From the NCBI GenBank assembly GCA_043745295.1, contig JAYTTN010000136.1, positions 1 to 8,482 of the forward strand: a stretch of 8,482 nucleotides of DNA, written 5' to 3'. This stretch comes from JALHQU01 sp043745295 (GTDB lineage Bacteria; Planctomycetota; Planctomycetia; Gemmatales; Gemmataceae). Positions 1 to 6,537 of this stretch are shown here, one piece after another. The notes beneath the pieces were generated by a model. That model ran no database searches, was not told the origin of the DNA, and saw only the letters and a list, made by a program, of their open reading frames with translations. The translations under genes were made by a program, and so were the position numbers. Position 1 is the stretch's first letter. Each line of letters opens with the position of its first letter.

Positions 1-1784
1 CCGAACAGGGGGCTGACGCCCCCCGCTCGCCCGGCAAGAGGAAGCAGCCCCACCCGCCCCGGCAAGTTCGCCAGCGCCGCCGCCAACTCGTCCATGCGGG
101 TCACGTCGGTCACGACGAACCGCTGCGCCGCGTCCCCCAGCGCCAGGTCGATGATCGCGGCCACGTCGTTCGGCGCGGCGAGGAAGTCCGCCACCAGCCC
201 GGCGACGCACGCCGTCAGCAGCGGGTCGCCGGCGGCGCGGCGGTCCAGCACGGCGCGGACCCCGGCCCCGATGCCGTCGAAACTGCGCTCCAACCCTTCC
301 AGCACATCGACCCGGCCGCGCAGGGAGCTGCGGGCCTCGCGGAGCGATTCCAGCTCCGTCTGCAACCCGTCCGCCTGCCGGCGCAGGCGGTCGCGGTAGG
401 TCAGGTGTTCCTCGTGGTTCCGCTTGGCCCCGGCCAGCTTCTGCTGCACGTCGGCGTCGGTGCGGGACAGGTCCGACAGGACCGATTCGAGGGCGTCGTG
501 CTGCTGGGCGGTGCGCTCGGCCTCGGCCAGCTTTTTCGTCGATTCGCGGCGGAGGCGCTCGACCTCGGCGTGCAGTCCACCGGTTTCGCTTTGCAGTTTC
601 GCCGCGCGACCGACCAGCGAAAACTGCGCCTCGCGGTCGCGGCCGGTCTGCGCCGTCAGTTCGCCGATGCGGGCGGTGACGGTGGCGAGCGCGGCCGTGG
701 TGCCGTCCGCGCGGGCTTGTTCCCCGGCGGCGGCGCAGGAAACCGATTCGAGTTCGGCGGTCGCGGCGACCCATTCCGCGTCGAGCTTCGCCACCCGGTA
801 CCCCAGTTCCGCCCGCTGCTTGCCGAGGCGGAGGAGTTCGGCGTCCAGGCCGGAAAGCTGGCCGGTCTCGGCTTTCGCCGTGGCCTCGTTGGCGCTGATT
901 CGCTGGCGGGCGGCGGCGGCGGTGGCGGCCCGGTCCCGTAGGGTGTCGTGGGCGGCGGTGAGGTTCGCGTCGAGCGCGGCCAGTTCGCGGTCGCCGGAGT
1001 CGGTGCGGGCAGTCGCGGCGGCGGCGGCGGCGCGGAGGCCGGCGAGGATGGCGTCCTCGGCCGTCACCATCTCCACGAGGTCGCGGTACTCGCGGACGCC
1101 GAGGTCCACGCGCAGGTGCCTCAGGCGGCCGGTGTACTCCTGGTACCGCTGCGCCTTCGCCGCTTGCAGTCGCAGGGTGCGGAGCTGCTTCTCCAACTCC
1201 TGGAGCACGTCCCGCACCCGCGTCAGGTCGGCGTCCACTTGCGAAAGCTGGCGGAGCGTGTCGGCCTTCTTCGCCTTGAAGCGGCTGATGCCGGCCGCCT
1301 CCTCGAAGACGACCCGGCGGTCCTTCGTGCTGGCCGTCAGCAGCGCGTCCACCCGGCCCTGCTCGATGACGCTGTACGCGCCGTGCCCGGCCCCGCTGCC
1401 GACGAACAGCTCCTTGATGTCCTTCAGCCGCGCGAGCTGGCCGTTGACGAGGTACTCGCCCTGGCCGTCGCGGTAGACGCGGCGGGTGACCTGCACTTCG
1501 TCGGCGTCCGTGTTCAGTTGCTTGCGGCGGTTGTCGAAGACGAGGCTGACCTCGGCCATGCCGAGGGACTTGCGGGTGCTGCTGCCGTTGAAGATGACAT
1601 CGGCCATCTCGCCGCCGCGGAGCGCCTTGGCGGACTGCTCGCCGAGCACCCACTTGACGGCGTCCACGACGTTGCTCTTGCCGCTGCCGTTCGGCCCGAC
1701 CACGGCGGTGATGCCGGGGGCGAAGTCGAATCGCGTCTTGTCGGCGAACGACTTGAACCCGATCAGTTCGAGGCGGGTGAGCAT
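1..1784 (-). CDS. smc: Chromosome partition/condensin protein SMC, N-terminal part (gene continues past the left edge)
   Basis: This gene encodes the SMC ATPase, which organises and segregates the chromosome together with ScpA and ScpB. All 594 visible codons are open. The start MLTRLELIGFKSFADKT matches the canonical SMC N-terminus, so the ATG at 1784 is preferred. The Walker A motif GPNGSGKSN spans residues 30-38, with K36 and S37 as nucleotide-binding residues. The Q-loop glutamine is Q142, in a YSVIEQGRVD context. The family signature FEEAAGISRFKAKK is at 160-173. A long charged region typical of coiled coil spans about 175-500. The hinge begins near 504 and includes RFVVTDV (555-561) and GRVGLLPL (576-583). 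Directly after this, the frame enters a palindromic repeat half-site. The coiled-coil return, signature motif and Walker B would lie outside the window. No Shine-Dalgarno site is visible: the bases just before the ATG read CACCTCCC, and a repeat half-site ends 11 bases upstream. The identification is very secure; whether the gene is intact past base 1 cannot be seen. Confidence 0.96.
   Translation of the reverse strand, partial: MLTRLELIGFKSFADKTRFDFAPGITAVVGPNGSGKSNVVDAVKWVLGEQSAKALRGGEMADVIFNGSSTRKSLGMAEVSLVFDNRRKQLNTDADEVQVTRRVYRDGQGEYLVNGQLARLKDIKELFVGSGAGHGAYSVIEQGRVDALLTASTKDRRVVFEEAAGISRFKAKKADTLRQLSQVDADLTRVRDVLQELEKQLRTLRLQAAKAQRYQEYTGRLRHLRVDLGVREYRDLVEMVTAEDAILAGLRAAAAAATARTDSGDRELAALDANLTAAHDTLRDRAATAAAARQRISANEATAKAETGQLSGLDAELLRLGKQRAELGYRVAKLDAEWVAATAELESVSCAAAGEQARADGTTAALATVTARIGELTAQTGRDREAQFSLVGRAAKLQSETGGLHAEVERLRRESTKKLAEAERTAQQHDALESVLSDLSRTDADVQQKLAGAKRNHEEHLTYRDRLRRQADGLQTELESLREARSSLRGRVDVLEGLERSFDGIGAGVRAVLDRRAAGDPLLTACVAGLVADFLAAPNDVAAIIDLALGDAAQRFVVTDVTRMDELAAALANLPGRVGLLPLAGRAGGVSPLF
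4..31 (-). repeat. Palindromic repeat half-site inside the SMC hinge coding sequence
   Basis: Read on the minus strand this is a copy of the window's repeat half-site: GGCGAGC, one G, the stem GGGGGC, loop GTCA, stem GCCCCC, then TGTT. It lies in the smc frame and is translated as residues 585-594 (GRAGGVSPLF). It falls directly after the conserved hinge segment GRVGLLPL. The matching second arm, if there is one, lies beyond the left edge of the window. The insertion is in frame as far as it can be followed. Confidence 0.85.
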
Positions 1785-1795
1785 GGGAGGTGTCG

Positions 1796-1972
1796 GGCGA
1801 GCGGGGGGCGTAAGTCCCCTGTTGTCGTCACCGCCCGGCGCGAGGAAATCGAGGGTTTGAGTTCGACTTCTTCACGCCGGAGGCGTGAAGACCGGGAGAA
1901 ACACGCAGGTTTTCCACGTTGCTTCTCATTCCCAACACGTGGACAACAGGGGGCTTACGCCCCCCGCTCGCC
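1796..1972. repeat. Inverted pair of repeat half-sites with a 119-base spacer, upstream of smc
   Basis: The left arm 1796-1824 and right arm 1944-1972 are 29 bases each and are reverse complements with a single mismatch. The left arm has a T where the other copies have C, giving a G-T wobble on the plus strand and an A-C mismatch in smc-sense RNA. Each arm also contains its own short hairpin, with the loop GTAA in the GGCGAGC-first orientation. The spacer is far longer than in the other pairs of this window (11 and about 20 bases). The left arm ends 11 bases before the smc start codon at 1784. Confidence 0.88.
1870..1890. repeat. Small perfect hairpin within the spacer upstream of smc
   Basis: CTTCACGCC (1870-1878) and GGCGTGAAG (1882-1890) are exact reverse complements around a 3-base loop, GGA. 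No run of T follows on either strand, so it is not a classical intrinsic terminator. It may be a third, simpler repeat family or a transcript-end or attenuation hairpin for the leftward transcript. The structure is certain; the role is unknown. Confidence 0.7.
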
Positions 1973-1980
1973 ATGACCCG

Positions 1981-3939
1981 TCATCTTCCCAGCAGGCTGC
2001 CGGGGCGGCGGTTGAGGGCCTTGCCGTCCTCGACTTTGCCGGCGTCGGTGGCCGACGCGCGGCGGACCGCGTCGGCCTCGGCCGGCAGGTCGTACCCGCC
2101 GGTGGCCACCTCGCCGCCCTCCTTCATCACCCGTTCCACTTCCCTGTCGGCCCGGCTCAGGGTCGGGTCGCCGCGGGCGATGAGGGCCAGCTTCTGGATG
2201 CTCAGGCCGCGCGGCGCGGCGTCCACCGCCACCTTCGCGGCGAGCAGTTCGCCGGTGTTCAGTCGGCGGATCAACTCGATCGCCTCGGCGTACCCGCCGC
2301 CCATCTCGGCCAGCGTCTTCAGCACCGCCGCCACGTCGGCCCGGCAGGTGGCGTCCACGGTCGCCGCTTCGCCCTTGGTATCGACGGTCGCCGCCGCCGC
2401 GTTCTTCGTGTACACCCGCGTCAGCTTGATCGGCCCGCCGTCCTCCTCGGCCGACACCGTGTACTCGCTGCCCAGCGGCAGGGAGAACTTGCCCACGATG
2501 GGCCACACGGTGCCGAACAGGACGATCTCGTTCCGCCGGTCGGTGCGGAGGTGGATGAGCGGGTCGGAGTCGGCGGCCACCAAGTGCAGGGCGTAGGGCG
2601 AGCCGGCCAGCGGTCGCGGCCGCACGGCTTCGTGGCTGTCGTTGGCGGCCCGCAGCGCGCTGAACGCGCCGTACCGCAGCACGGGGTCGCCCTTCCGCAT
2701 CAGTTCGGCGAGTTGCTCCAGACAGGGCGAATCGTCCTGCGACGCCAGGGCCGTCAGGCAGTGGGTGCGGACGGCCGGGTGTGCCGCCGCCAGCCGGCCG
2801 AGTTCGGCCGCCACCTGCCCGTTCGCCTTGCCCAGGTAGACCAGCGACTGCGCCGCCGCGAACCGCACCCAGGGGGCGTTCTCGTGTTCCAGGCCGATGC
2901 GGAGGATGTCCTCGGCGTCCGCCCCCATCGCCTCCAGCTTGACGGCGGCCGTCACCGCCGTCTCCGGGTGCAGCAAGTCCTGCTTCAGCCGCTCGCGGGC
3001 CGGGTCGGCGGCGGCCAGCGGCACCAGCGGCACTTGGCGGGCGACCAGCAGGAACCGGTCGTGGTTCAGCCGGTACGCCGGCGGCACGTTCACCAGCACC
3101 ATCGGCCGCTGCCCCTGCACCTTGGCCTCGGCCACCTTCGCCCCGCGGTCGGTGGTGCCGTGGAAGACGGCGTTCAGGCGGGAGGCGATGGCCATGGCCA
3201 GTTGCGGCTGGCTGGCCGAGTCGTTCAGGAGGAAGTAGTACGGGCGGTCGAGCAGGCAGGTGGCCCCACCCCACACCTTGGCCACGGTCGGCTTGGCGTC
3301 CGCGCCCTTCGCGTCGGGCGTCAGCAGGGTGCCGGCGACGAGCGGCCCGGACGCGGTGGACATGCGGTTGCCGGTCATCAGCTGGTTGGCCGACACCGGC
3401 ACCTTCCCGGTCTGGATGCCGGCGGCGGACATCTGCTCCCGCACCGCCCCGGCCAGTTCGTAGTTCGTCAGGTCGCACTCGTGCAGCCGGCCGCCGTTCA
3501 GGCTGGTCGTCTTCGAGCCGGGCGGCAGGGTGACGACGACGTCCAGCTTGTCGCCGTGCCGCGCCCCGCGGGGGACGACGGCCGACACCATCACCAGGGC
3601 GGTGGACTTCTCCGGGTCGTCGAGGAACTGCTTCACCTGCTCCGGGCTGAACTTCTGCTTCCGCAGGCTGTTCTCCAGCATCTTCCGCCACTCGTCCGGC
3701 GGCGCGCTGCCGCCCGTCCCCTTCAGGTCGTAGACGAGGCCGACGCCGGACACGGGAATGGCGTCGTAGTTGCCGACGGCCGTCTTCGCGCCGACGGTGG
3801 CGGCGACATCCTTCTCCGGGTCGTCGGCCGCCTGCGGGCGGACGGTCTGGCGGGGCGAGCAGCCGGCCGTCAGGCCGAGCCAGCCGGACAGTCCGGCGAC
3901 GACGCCGGCGGTGAGCAGGCGGGCGCGGAAGCGGTTCAT
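1981..3939 (-). CDS. Predicted lipoprotein with FlgI (P-ring)-like region and HEAT-like repeats
   Basis: This encodes a 652-residue protein of unproven function. The N-terminus has basic residues, a hydrophobic segment and a lipobox-like LTAGC with C27, so it is probably lipid-anchored in the cell envelope. Residues about 60-305 resemble the flagellar P-ring protein FlgI: GVGLVYDLKGTGG (65-77), ALVMVSAVVPRGARHGDKLDV (114-134, with the FlgI-like pattern of a beta segment followed by a G-D turn), SLNGGRL (146-152), and an A-I-A-x-x-L-N helix near 250-256 followed by VNVPPAYR (283-290). Residues about 313-440 are alanine/leucine-rich helical units resembling HEAT repeats. The C-terminal 200 residues are not recognised. 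The start is supported by a GGAGG site 9 bases upstream of the ATG. True FlgI is shorter and has a normal cleavable signal peptide. No flagellar gene is seen nearby, so a non-flagellar envelope role is inferred. Confidence 0.85.
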   Translation of the reverse strand: MNRFRARLLTAGVVAGLSGWLGLTAGCSPRQTVRPQAADDPEKDVAATVGAKTAVGNYDAIPVSGVGLVYDLKGTGGSAPPDEWRKMLENSLRKQKFSPEQVKQFLDDPEKSTALVMVSAVVPRGARHGDKLDVVVTLPPGSKTTSLNGGRLHECDLTNYELAGAVREQMSAAGIQTGKVPVSANQLMTGNRMSTASGPLVAGTLLTPDAKGADAKPTVAKVWGGATCLLDRPYYFLLNDSASQPQLAMAIASRLNAVFHGTTDRGAKVAEAKVQGQRPMVLVNVPPAYRLNHDRFLLVARQVPLVPLAAADPARERLKQDLLHPETAVTAAVKLEAMGADAEDILRIGLEHENAPWVRFAAAQSLVYLGKANGQVAAELGRLAAAHPAVRTHCLTALASQDDSPCLEQLAELMRKGDPVLRYGAFSALRAANDSHEAVRPRPLAGSPYALHLVAADSDPLIHLRTDRRNEIVLFGTVWPIVGKFSLPLGSEYTVSAEEDGGPIKLTRVYTKNAAAATVDTKGEAATVDATCRADVAAVLKTLAEMGGGYAEAIELIRRLNTGELLAAKVAVDAAPRGLSIQKLALIARGDPTLSRADREVERVMKEGGEVATGGYDLPAEADAVRRASATDAGKVEDGKALNRRPGSLLGR

Positions 3940-3940
3940 T

Positions 3941-3960
3941 CGGTTCCCCCTCCCGAACCG
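3941..3960 (-). promoter_or_regulatory. Ribosome binding site displayed in a hairpin loop
   Basis: In the leftward transcript, CGGTTC and GAACCG can pair as a 6-bp stem around the 8-base loop GGGAGGGG. This loop contains the Shine-Dalgarno sequence GGAGG, 9 bases from the ATG at 3939. This is the only clear Shine-Dalgarno site of the four genes. The start of the coding sequence (ATGAACCGC) carries another GAACCG that could compete for the same partner. Whether the fold affects translation is unknown. Confidence 0.45.
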
Positions 3961-4004
3961 GACGGGTCGTCCGCGAACCGGAGCGGCGGCCGCGCGGGTG
4001 CCGT

Positions 4005-4020
4005 CGGTTCCCCCGAACCG
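4005..4020. repeat. Short palindrome repeating the CGGTTC/GAACCG arms
   Basis: CGGTTC (4005-4010) and GAACCG (4015-4020) are reverse complements around CCCC. The same arms occur at 3941-3946 and 3955-3960, and a further GAACCG lies near 3975-3980. Repeated identical 6-base arms could be a transcription factor operator, or simply low-complexity upstream sequence. Evidence is limited to the repetition itself. Confidence 0.35.
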
Positions 4021-4204
4021 ATCCTTCGGCCAGCCCTCGCGTCCACACCGCCCGGCGTTCGGTGATGCGAATCAGCGGTGACCCAATACCATCGGCCGCG
4101 GCCGTGTCAAGCCGTCGCGGCGGGAAATGCCCGGACGGCCGATTCGCGTCCGGATCGGCCGCGAACCACCGCCCCCGCTTTCGCGTCCTACGGCCGGGGA
4201 CGGG

Positions 4205-4210
4205 TATACT
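4205..4210 (+). promoter_or_regulatory. Candidate -10 box for rnr
   Basis: TATACT matches the sigma-70 -10 consensus at five of six positions, in a region otherwise very rich in G and C. It lies 42 bases before the rnr start codon. No good -35 box is found at the normal spacing; the bases near 4180-4185 (TTCGCG) are only a weak match at 19 bases. Planctomycete promoter consensus is poorly known, so this is a suggestion. Confidence 0.35.
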
Positions 4211-4252
4211 TCCTAGGTTCCCCGATCCGCCCGTTCCCGAGTTCGCGCCTCC

Positions 4253-6529
4253 ATGTCCGACCTGAGTACCCGCATCCTGCACGCCCTCGGCCGGCCGAGC
4301 TACACGCCGCTGAAGCCGAAGGCGCTGGCCAAGCGGATGGGCCTGACCGCGGACGACTACCCGGAGTTCCGCCGCACCCTCCGCGCCCTCATCCGCGAGG
4401 GCCAGGCGGATATGGGGCGGGGCAACCTGGTGGCGCTCGTCGATGCGCGGGGCACCGTCCTCGGCACCTACCGGCGGACGCACTCCGGCCTCGGCTTCGT
4501 CCGCCCCGACACCAAGCCCGGCGACCCGCCGGTGTCCGACGTGATGATCCGCGAGGGCCGGGAGCTGGACGCCAGCACCGGCGACCGCGTGCTGGTGAAG
4601 CTGACCCGCAAGGGGAGCAAGACCGGGAACGCCGCCGGCGAGGTGGCGCGGGTCGTCGAGCGGGCGACGCGGACGTTCGTCGGCACCTACTTCGAACAGG
4701 ACGGGGAAGGGCGGGTGCGGGTCGATGGCACCGTGTTCGCGCACTCCGTGTCCGTCGGCGACCCCGGCGCGAGGGGCGTCAAGCCGCAGGACAAGGTGCA
4801 GATCGACATGCTCCGCTTCCCGACGGCGGAGGGGCGGGGCGAAGGCGTCATCACCGAAGTGTTCGGGCCGCTGTCGCAACCCGGCGTGGACCTGCTGACC
4901 GTGATCCGCGCCTTCGGGCTGCCGGACGAGTTCCCCCCGGAGGCGCTGGCCGAGGCGCGGGCACAGGCGGACGGCTTCCGCGAGACCGACCTGCACGGCC
5001 GCACCGACTTCACGAACGAACTGGTCGTCACCATCGACCCGGTGGACGCCCGCGACTTCGACGACGCCGTCAGCGTGACCATCGACCCCAAGACGAACCA
5101 CTGGGTTCTGACGGTCCACATCGCGGACGTGGCGCACTTCGTCAAACCCGGCGGCCACCTGGACACCGAAGCCCGCCGCCGCGGCACCAGCGTCTACCTG
5201 CCGCAGAAGGTCATCCCGATGTTCCCGGAGGTGATCTCCAACGGCCTGGCCAGCCTGCAACAGGACAAGGTGCGGTACGTCAAGAGCGTGCGGATCGAAT
5301 ACACGCCGGACATGCAGATGGCCGATGTCGAGTTCTTCAACGGGGCTATCAAGAATGCACGGCGGTTCAGCTACGAGCAGGTGATGGGGGTGCTGTCTTC
5401 TTTGGCGAGCGGGGGGCGTAAGCCCCCTGTTGCTGAGGAAGAAACAGGGGGCTTACGCCCCCCGCTCGCCAAAGAAACCATCCCGCCGCCCGAAATCCTC
5501 GCCCTGCTCGGCCGGATGCGCGACCTCGCGCTGCTGCTCCGGGCCAAGCGGATGAAGCGCGGGTCGCTGGAACTTTCGATGCCGGAAGCGGTCCTGGAAT
5601 ACGACACCGCAGGCAAGGTGTCCGGCGCGCACTTCGCCGTCCGCGGCCTCAGCCACCAGATCATCGAGGAGTTCATGCTGGCCGCCAACGAGGCGGTGGC
5701 CGAACACTTCGGCCGGCTCGGGGTGCCGTTCCTCCGCCGCGTCCACCCGGCCCCGGACCCGATGAAACTGGAGGAGTTCGCCGTCTTCGCCGGACTGCTC
5801 GGCCACCCCGTCCGCAAGCCGCAGGACCGGTTCGAGCTTCAGAAGTTGCTCATGGCCACCGCCGACAAGCCGGAACGCGCCGCCATCCACTACGCCATGC
5901 TGCGGAGCTTCAAGCAGGCCACGTACACGCCCGTCCAAGACGAACACTACGCGCTGGCCAGCCAGGACTATTGCCACTTCACGTCGCCCATCCGTCGGTA
6001 TCCGGACCTGCAAGTCCACCGCCTGCTCGACCGCTGGCTGAAGACCGGCAAGGCGAACGGCGACGAGAACGAGCTGGTCGCCCTCGGCGACCACTGCTCG
6101 AAGATGGAGCGCCGCGCGGAGGCGGCCGAGCGGGAGCTGGTGAAGCTGAAGATCCTGCAACACCTCAGCACCCGCATCGGCGAGGAGCTGGACGCCGTCA
6201 TCACCGGCGTCGCCGAATACGGGTTCTTTGCCCAGGCCGAGAAATTCCCGGCCGAGGGGTTGGTCCACGTCTCGTCGTTGGCCGACGACTTCTACTCGTT
6301 CGACGACTCGTCGCGGTCGCTGTTGGGCGGGCGGACGAAGAAGCGGTTCCGCCTCGGCGACCGCGTGCGGGTGCAGGTGGCGCGGGTCGATCTCCAGAAG
6401 CGGATGCTCGACTTCCGCCTCGTCGGGCAACTGTCGTCGGTGTCCCGCCCGGAGCCGACGGACCGCCCGCGCAAGGGCTTCCGGACCCCACCCAAGCCCG
6501 ACAAGAAGGGCAAGAAGAAGCGGAAATGA
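4253..6529 (+). CDS. rnr: Ribonuclease R (RNB-family 3'-5' exoribonuclease)
   Basis: This 758-residue enzyme degrades structured RNA processively from the 3' end in the cytoplasm. The N-terminus (about 15-60) looks like the winged-helix domain of RNase R. Cold-shock-type OB domains follow at about 75-210, with THSGLGFVRPD near the first. The RNB catalytic domain starts near 250. The metal-binding motif TIDPVDARDFDDA gives D262, D268, D270 and D271, with the same spacing as the E. coli catalytic aspartates. The conserved FTSPIRRYPDLQVHR is at 576-590. An S1 domain runs from about 643 to 725, and the protein ends in a lysine-rich tail. The length is somewhat below the E. coli enzyme. Residues about 382-408 are encoded by a palindromic repeat inserted in frame between SYEQVMGVL and the PPPEILALLGRMR helix, which should be a loop. 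The usual N-terminal architecture supports the ATG at 4253, although no Shine-Dalgarno site precedes it. Confidence 0.96.
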   Translation: MSDLSTRILHALGRPSYTPLKPKALAKRMGLTADDYPEFRRTLRALIREGQADMGRGNLVALVDARGTVLGTYRRTHSGLGFVRPDTKPGDPPVSDVMIREGRELDASTGDRVLVKLTRKGSKTGNAAGEVARVVERATRTFVGTYFEQDGEGRVRVDGTVFAHSVSVGDPGARGVKPQDKVQIDMLRFPTAEGRGEGVITEVFGPLSQPGVDLLTVIRAFGLPDEFPPEALAEARAQADGFRETDLHGRTDFTNELVVTIDPVDARDFDDAVSVTIDPKTNHWVLTVHIADVAHFVKPGGHLDTEARRRGTSVYLPQKVIPMFPEVISNGLASLQQDKVRYVKSVRIEYTPDMQMADVEFFNGAIKNARRFSYEQVMGVLSSLASGGRKPPVAEEETGGLRPPLAKETIPPPEILALLGRMRDLALLLRAKRMKRGSLELSMPEAVLEYDTAGKVSGAHFAVRGLSHQIIEEFMLAANEAVAEHFGRLGVPFLRRVHPAPDPMKLEEFAVFAGLLGHPVRKPQDRFELQKLLMATADKPERAAIHYAMLRSFKQATYTPVQDEHYALASQDYCHFTSPIRRYPDLQVHRLLDRWLKTGKANGDENELVALGDHCSKMERRAEAAERELVKLKILQHLSTRIGEELDAVITGVAEYGFFAQAEKFPAEGLVHVSSLADDFYSFDDSSRSLLGGRTKKRFRLGDRVRVQVARVDLQKRMLDFRLVGQLSSVSRPEPTDRPRKGFRTPPKPDKKGKKKRK
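5398..5476. repeat. In-frame palindromic element inside rnr, perfect 34-bp arms
   Basis: The left arm 5398-5431 and right arm 5443-5476 are exact reverse complements with an 11-base spacer. Each contains the family half-site with stem GGGGGC, loop GTAA and stem GCCCCC. Outside the shared half-site, the arms are extended symmetrically by TTCTTT and AAAGAA, which the other copies lack. The rnr frame passes through both arms without a stop. It gives LASGGRKPPV from the left arm, AEEE around the spacer, and TGGLRPPLA from the right arm. The arms are therefore read in different frames of the same sequence. The conserved RNB domain continues directly on both sides. Confidence 0.95.
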
Positions 6530-6537
6530 CCGTCCAC

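Larger units (their letters stand above)
1785..1980. other. Non-coding gap between the FlgI-like lipoprotein gene and smc
   Basis: These 196 bases separate two genes transcribed leftward. I see no gene here. The gap is mostly occupied by an inverted pair of repeat half-sites (1796-1824 and 1944-1972) around a smaller hairpin at 1870-1890. No convincing promoter for smc can be named. If smc is co-transcribed with the upstream gene, this RNA would form a strongly folded junction just before the smc start codon. Confidence 0.7.
3940..4252. other. Divergent intergenic region between the lipoprotein gene and rnr
   Basis: This 313-base stretch has no supportable gene. It must hold the promoters of two divergent genes. 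It contains the hairpin-borne ribosome binding site at 3941-3960 and a second 6-bp palindrome, CGGTTC-CCCC-GAACCG, at 4005-4020. The rnr-proximal part is less GC-rich around 4204-4217 and has one -10-like box. No promoter for the leftward gene is convincing. There is no copy of the large palindromic repeat here. Confidence 0.6.

Noticed and set aside
424..1476. Plus-strand open frame opposite smc
   Set aside because: The minus strand encodes an unmistakable SMC with a Walker A motif. The plus-strand product is a serine/arginine/alanine-rich shadow.
1885..4065. Long plus-strand open frame opposite the lipoprotein gene
   Set aside because: It is antisense to a gene with a lipobox, a Shine-Dalgarno site and FlgI-like blocks. 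Its own translation is low-complexity and rich in R, H, G and Q.
1955..5260. Very long open frame on the minus strand overlapping the lipoprotein gene and part of rnr
   Set aside because: It spans two recognised genes in other frames. Its translation is dominated by R, G, A, H and P without any family motif. Long antisense frames are expected in GC-rich DNA.
5398..5476. Intein, intron or assembly artefact as the explanation of the rnr insert
   Set aside because: It is too short and lacks splice or intein motifs. The same half-site occurs elsewhere in the window in non-coding DNA, so a dispersed repeat explains it better.
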